Positions 60,470 through 64,000 of a stretch of DNA of 64,000 nucleotides are shown piece by piece. The notes beneath the pieces are model-generated. The model saw nothing but the letters and a program-made list of their open reading frames with translations. It was not told the DNA's origin and did no database searches. The DNA comes from Paramecium sonneborni (Eukaryota > Ciliophora > Oligohymenophorea > Peniculida > Parameciidae). Position numbers and translations under genes: made by a program. Each line of letters begins with the position of its first letter. Positions within the stretch are counted from its first letter, which is position 1. The DNA lies in contig CAJJDN010000011.1 in assembly GCA_905182985.1 (NCBI GenBank), positions 1 to 64,000 of the forward strand, in the 5' to 3' direction.

Positions 60470-61953
60470 ATGATTTATTATATGTTTCTAAATTTATTAT
60501 TGACTCTAGGAGTTGCTGATTCGATTTTTAGCAAAGGATATAAATAGATGAGTGGATAAATTAATATAGAAACTGATATCTTCGACAGAATTAATTTGAC
60601 AGTTGATTAGAGATTGATAATTACTCTTAGTAATTATTATTCTCATAAGTTGCCTTTATTTTTGATCTGTAGAAAATCTCCTTCATTTTCTAAAATTCCT
60701 GATTACTTTGCTATTAAGAAGTAAGTGATATATAATATATTTTTACTAGCAACCAATGTGTTACAGATTTAAATTCTTATGATTTTCAGAAATCCTCTTA
60801 AACTATTGTAATCGAATTTTAACCTTAAGATAACAATTATTTGAATATTATACACTTGACTAAATCTGCAAAAGCTAACATTCTAGTTTACTTAGAGTAA
60901 AAAAGCGATTTTGTTATAAATTTTGACATATAAGACAAAAATGTATGCTATGTGTAAATAATCATAATATGTAGAATATGCTAAAATCAAGGAATATGTA
61001 AAGATGGATAGTGTATGTGTCCAGAAGGATTTATTGGTAATGATTGTAGCCTAAAAGTCTCAGATTTATCTGCATAATAGGAATTGGATCCATTTACAAT
61101 TTATTATTTAAACATAAGAGAATAAAATGTAATATTATTATTTATAAATTAAGTCATTACGATTTGATTTTACTGAAAGATGTAGTTTTACATTTCATTG
61201 TATTGGTGAGAATCCCTTTTATTCAAGAGGTGAATTAGAATTCTAATCTTATATTGAAATATTATAAGAAGACTCTCAAAAATGTCTAGAATAAATAAAT
61301 TCATATAATCTATAGTTTTCTTTACATACATAACCATTATACCTATTTACTTCTAACAATCAAATTCAAATTGCATCTGACTCTTCAGAAAGCTCAAATA
61401 AAAATACTATTGTTTATATTGTAACTTCAATTGGATTATCATTACTTTTAATTATTATATTTGCTTGCTTTAAATGCAAAAAGAGTACTCCCTAAATTAA
61501 TAGTCTTTTTGGAGTATCATCTTCTATGTCTCAAAAAATAGCACTTATAAGATAAATGAATAAATTTATGCCAATTTAAACATATTAAGAATTAATTAAA
61601 AAATTCCCAGGTTTAAGTGATGATTAAAGTTGCCCTATATGTTTAGAAAATTATAAAGAAGACCATAAAATTAGGGTATCTTATTGTACACACTTTTTTC
61701 ATTCAGAATGTTTAGATCTTTGGATTGAAAAAAACGAAGTATAAAATTATCAAATATTTCATAGATTTGTCCTACTTGTAGATCTTCTTTAAATTATGAA
61801 ACCCTTAATAAATTAACCAATACTGAAAATAATGATGAAGGATTATTCTAAAATGCATCTTCAACAAAATAAATTAGCAATTATTCTTCGCAAAAAAAAA
61901 TTAGATTATATGGAGAAAACAAATCAGCCAATTCACCAGTAATTACACTATGA
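60470..61953 (+). CDS. EGF-TM-RING-H2 membrane E3 ubiquitin ligase, paralogue 3
   Basis: Introns of 29, 25 and 26 bp give 467 aa. Signal peptide (MIYYMFLNLLLTLGVADS), luminal domain, EGF-like module (CQNQGICKDGQCMCPEGFIG then NDC), a further Cys pair, TM helix (IVYIVTSIGLSLLLIIIFA), linker, and RING-H2 CPICLENY...SYCTHFFHSECLDLW...ICPTCRS, complete. The RING intron position is conserved with paralogues 1 and 2. Tandem arrangement with paralogue 2 and a truncated copy downstream (62096) indicates local duplication. Tail Ser/Asn-rich. Confidence 0.82.
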
Positions 61954-62095
61954 GTTTACTATATTTTAATATTGACAGATTTGTTATCTAATTAATAAAT
62001 AATTATTATTATGTTATAATTTATTTCCTGATACTTATTTCAAAACTTAGTTGAAATTCTAATTTAAAATTTAATAAATACTAAGAAGCTAAAAT

Positions 62096-62502
62096 ATGGC
62101 AATAAATTATTATTATGAGGATTTGCTTCCAATAAATTCGTTGACAATTTTATATACTCAGAATAATCATAAATCAATAAAGCATTTAAAAATAATTAAC
62201 TTTATCCAAATATTTAAAAAGAATTTGTTTTATAAAATAATTAATAATCTATGAATTTTAAAAGTCATGGAATCTGTATAAAAGAGTTCTGTAAATGTTC
62301 TTTAGGTTAGGTTTAATATGATTGTGATGTAATTACAGCTAATAATAATAATCAATAAAACAACCATTTTTTAGATGTTAAATCCTTAAACTCATCATTG
62401 TCTAGTTAGTAGATTATATTATTGGATTAAATTAAGAATTAAATGAGTCCATTTTTCGTTATATTAACTAATGTCATTTATTTAACTTCTATTCAAATAT
62501 GA
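62096..62502 (+). pseudogene. Truncated EGF-module relative of the RING ligases
   Basis: A coding-like frame ends at TGA 62500-62502 and contains FKSHGICIKEFCKCSLGQVQYDCD, an EGF-like module at the right distance from upstream text (NKFVDNFIYSEQ) similar to the luminal domain. There is no TM helix or RING afterwards; the frame stops after about 60 residues, and the region corresponding to the N-terminus is in another frame (ATG 62096). It is best explained as a third tandem copy that has lost its 5' and 3' parts. Confidence 0.5.
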
Positions 62503-62814
62503 AAAACTTTGTAGTAGATTATTATTAGGAATAATTTTAAACATTATATTATTTTGACTAATATATAATTGATTTCTAAAAATAAATTAATTAACTTAAT
62601 AGAAGTTATTTAATAAAATTAAATAAAACACCATAATAAATTTGGTTGAAAATGCACAAAAATACTTTTCGATGTGCAGAATTGAATTCTGACTTAAATA
62701 GATTCAAGACAAAAAAGAAATAGAAATTGAAATCTTATAAAATTATAATAATAAATCACTAATTTTAATTATTAAGAATTAATAATAGATATTATTTCAA
62801 ATTATGACAATTAA
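62503..62814. other. Intergenic between convergent genes
   Basis: AT-rich. A 30-40-codon ORF at about 62652 (HKNTFRCAELNSDLNRFK) has mild coding character, but no context. Confidence 0.4.
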
Positions 62815-64000
62815 TCAATTGGGATCTACTTGTAATCCTAAAAATTGATGTTTATCATTAGCACGTAATTATCTATGAAATAATTAAAAATTATCCTAAA
62901 TTTATAAATGAACTTTTACTTTAGCACTTGCTCCTTCTCTTAAGAATTGAAGTAATATTAATCCTGGTTCTTAATAATTACCTTTATCTAAGAAATTGGG
63001 TCTTTTATGATCAACAAAGTTATGATTTAAATCAGTAGATGGGAAATATTTTGTCCACTGCTTACTTTATTTAAAAGTTCCCATATAATCATCAATTAAT
63101 TATTATTATTTTTATTCATCCTTTAATTATTTCTTTAGATCTTCTTCAATAGCAAATTATGGTCTTTAATCATGCTCTGACATAAGATGAGGATTAGTTA
63201 AGGGATCAGGTTTAATTCTTGTCTTAATTTACTGATAAAATTACTTTAAAAAAAGGTTTATTTTTATCTAAAATTTCATCTCTAAATTTATGAGCTGATG
63301 GAGGATTGTAAAAATCTTATAATTTCTCTTTTTCTCTTTATTTTAAATTTGCTAATTTATTTTTTAAAGTCATGACATCTTCTGGTTTAAAGGTTGAATA
63401 AAAAATTTATTTATCAGTTTCTTAATTTTAATCACTTTATTTTTTTGGTTAAAAATATTTATATTCAGTAGATACTAATTATGTATCGGATAATCCATAA
63501 TATGGTTTTCTTAATAATACAGGTTAAGATAAATATTTAGCAGCATTAGTTTAAGTTAATTCAAATTCACTACTTTATCTTAATGAATTAGTGGTTTCAA
63601 CTTTATAATTCAAGTTTTCTGGCATAAATTTTAAAATAGGGTTTCTACCTGTTCTACACAATTTTTATTCTTTACTCAATCTCTCTGCTTCATTAAAATA
63701 TGCTTAAGTTTCAAATTTAATAGTTGGGAATTCATTTGAATCTATATTATGACTTATCTAATAAATTTGATTTGTTTTACAATTTAGAATTAACAACTTT
63801 CTCAAAAGGATTATCTTTTTCTTCTTCTTTAATAATTCCATTATTTATAGGTTTGATTAAATCAGTTTCTTATAAGACTATTCCAGCTTCAGGTTTATCC
63901 TTATTAAATTTATGAATTTCTTTTAATTAAGATGTATGAATTATTTATGATTAAGAACAATTAAGTTTTGGTTTGAATGAAAAAGGTTTCATTTCATGCA
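62815..64000 (-). CDS. Hypothetical charged protein, N-terminal part beyond the right edge
   Basis: The minus strand is coding from the right edge to TGA 62815-62817, with a 22-bp intron near 63230 and another unresolved one near 63750. Text includes KPEAGIVLQETDLIKP, AYFNEAERLSKEQKLCRTGR, KPYYGLSDTQLV, STFKPEDVMTLKNKLANLK, DFYNPPSAHKFRDEIL and a C-terminus QFLGLQVDPN. The short proline-tyrosine and K-P-rich blocks resemble axonemal or cortical filament proteins of ciliates, but I cannot name a family. No TM segment in the visible part (about 380 residues). Confidence 0.55.

Overview
The window is AT-rich protist DNA. It reads sensibly only if TAA and TAG encode glutamine and TGA is the sole stop, with introns of about 18-31 bp (for example the 22-bp intron at 10920-10941, which falls inside a beta-carbonic anhydrase motif). 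Together with very short spacers between genes this points to a ciliate macronuclear genome, most likely a Paramecium of the aurelia type. Standard-code ORFs are therefore mostly fragments. The models below were built by eye in the ciliate code, with introns placed where they restore a frame or a family motif. I saw no tRNA, rRNA, telomeric repeat or CRISPR array.

Layout. 1-5.8 kb: a cysteine-rich surface-protein gene running off the left edge, a decayed WD40-like fragment, a small secreted beta-barrel protein, a VOA1/Ac45-like membrane protein and an unidentified gene. 5.8-16.6 kb: COPI-associated membrane protein, dynamitin, gamma-tubulin complex protein 2, beta-carbonic anhydrase, two small minus-strand genes (one a CIMIP2/FAM166-like ciliary protein), PEX19 with a CaaX end, and a pyruvate-kinase-like protein lacking catalytic residues. 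16.8-27.8 kb: an EGF-TM-RING ligase, a two-TM protein, ARMC9, an unidentified helical protein, an extradiol dioxygenase, a ubiquitin-specific protease and a Ser-rich protein. 28-35 kb: two convergent PH-kinase genes, a long mitochondrial bS16, an RRM protein and an unidentified gene. 35-45 kb: a disrupted gene with two in-frame TGAs, a RING-CH membrane protein, a type I membrane protein, EFHB/CFAP21 (with a frameshift), adenylosuccinate synthetase and a large helical protein. 45-57 kb: an AGC-type kinase, a pseudokinase, an EF-hand/coiled-coil gene affected by an assembly duplication, a Myb-type protein, a fourth PH-kinase, TPPP/p25 and a RasGEF. 57-64 kb: a small basic protein, two more EGF-TM-RING genes plus a truncated relative, and the 3' part of an unidentified gene leaving the right edge.

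Themes. Cilium, centriole and microtubule genes are frequent (CIMIP2, ARMC9, EFHB, TPPP, gamma-tubulin complex, dynamitin). Two lineage-expanded families recur: four PH-domain kinases whose catalytic motifs are intact in one and progressively lost in the others, and three intact EGF-TM-RING-H2 ligases plus one relic. Several divergent gene pairs have only 16-25 bp between their start codons. An exact 1,099-bp direct repeat around a single N at 50332 is almost certainly an unmerged contig overlap.
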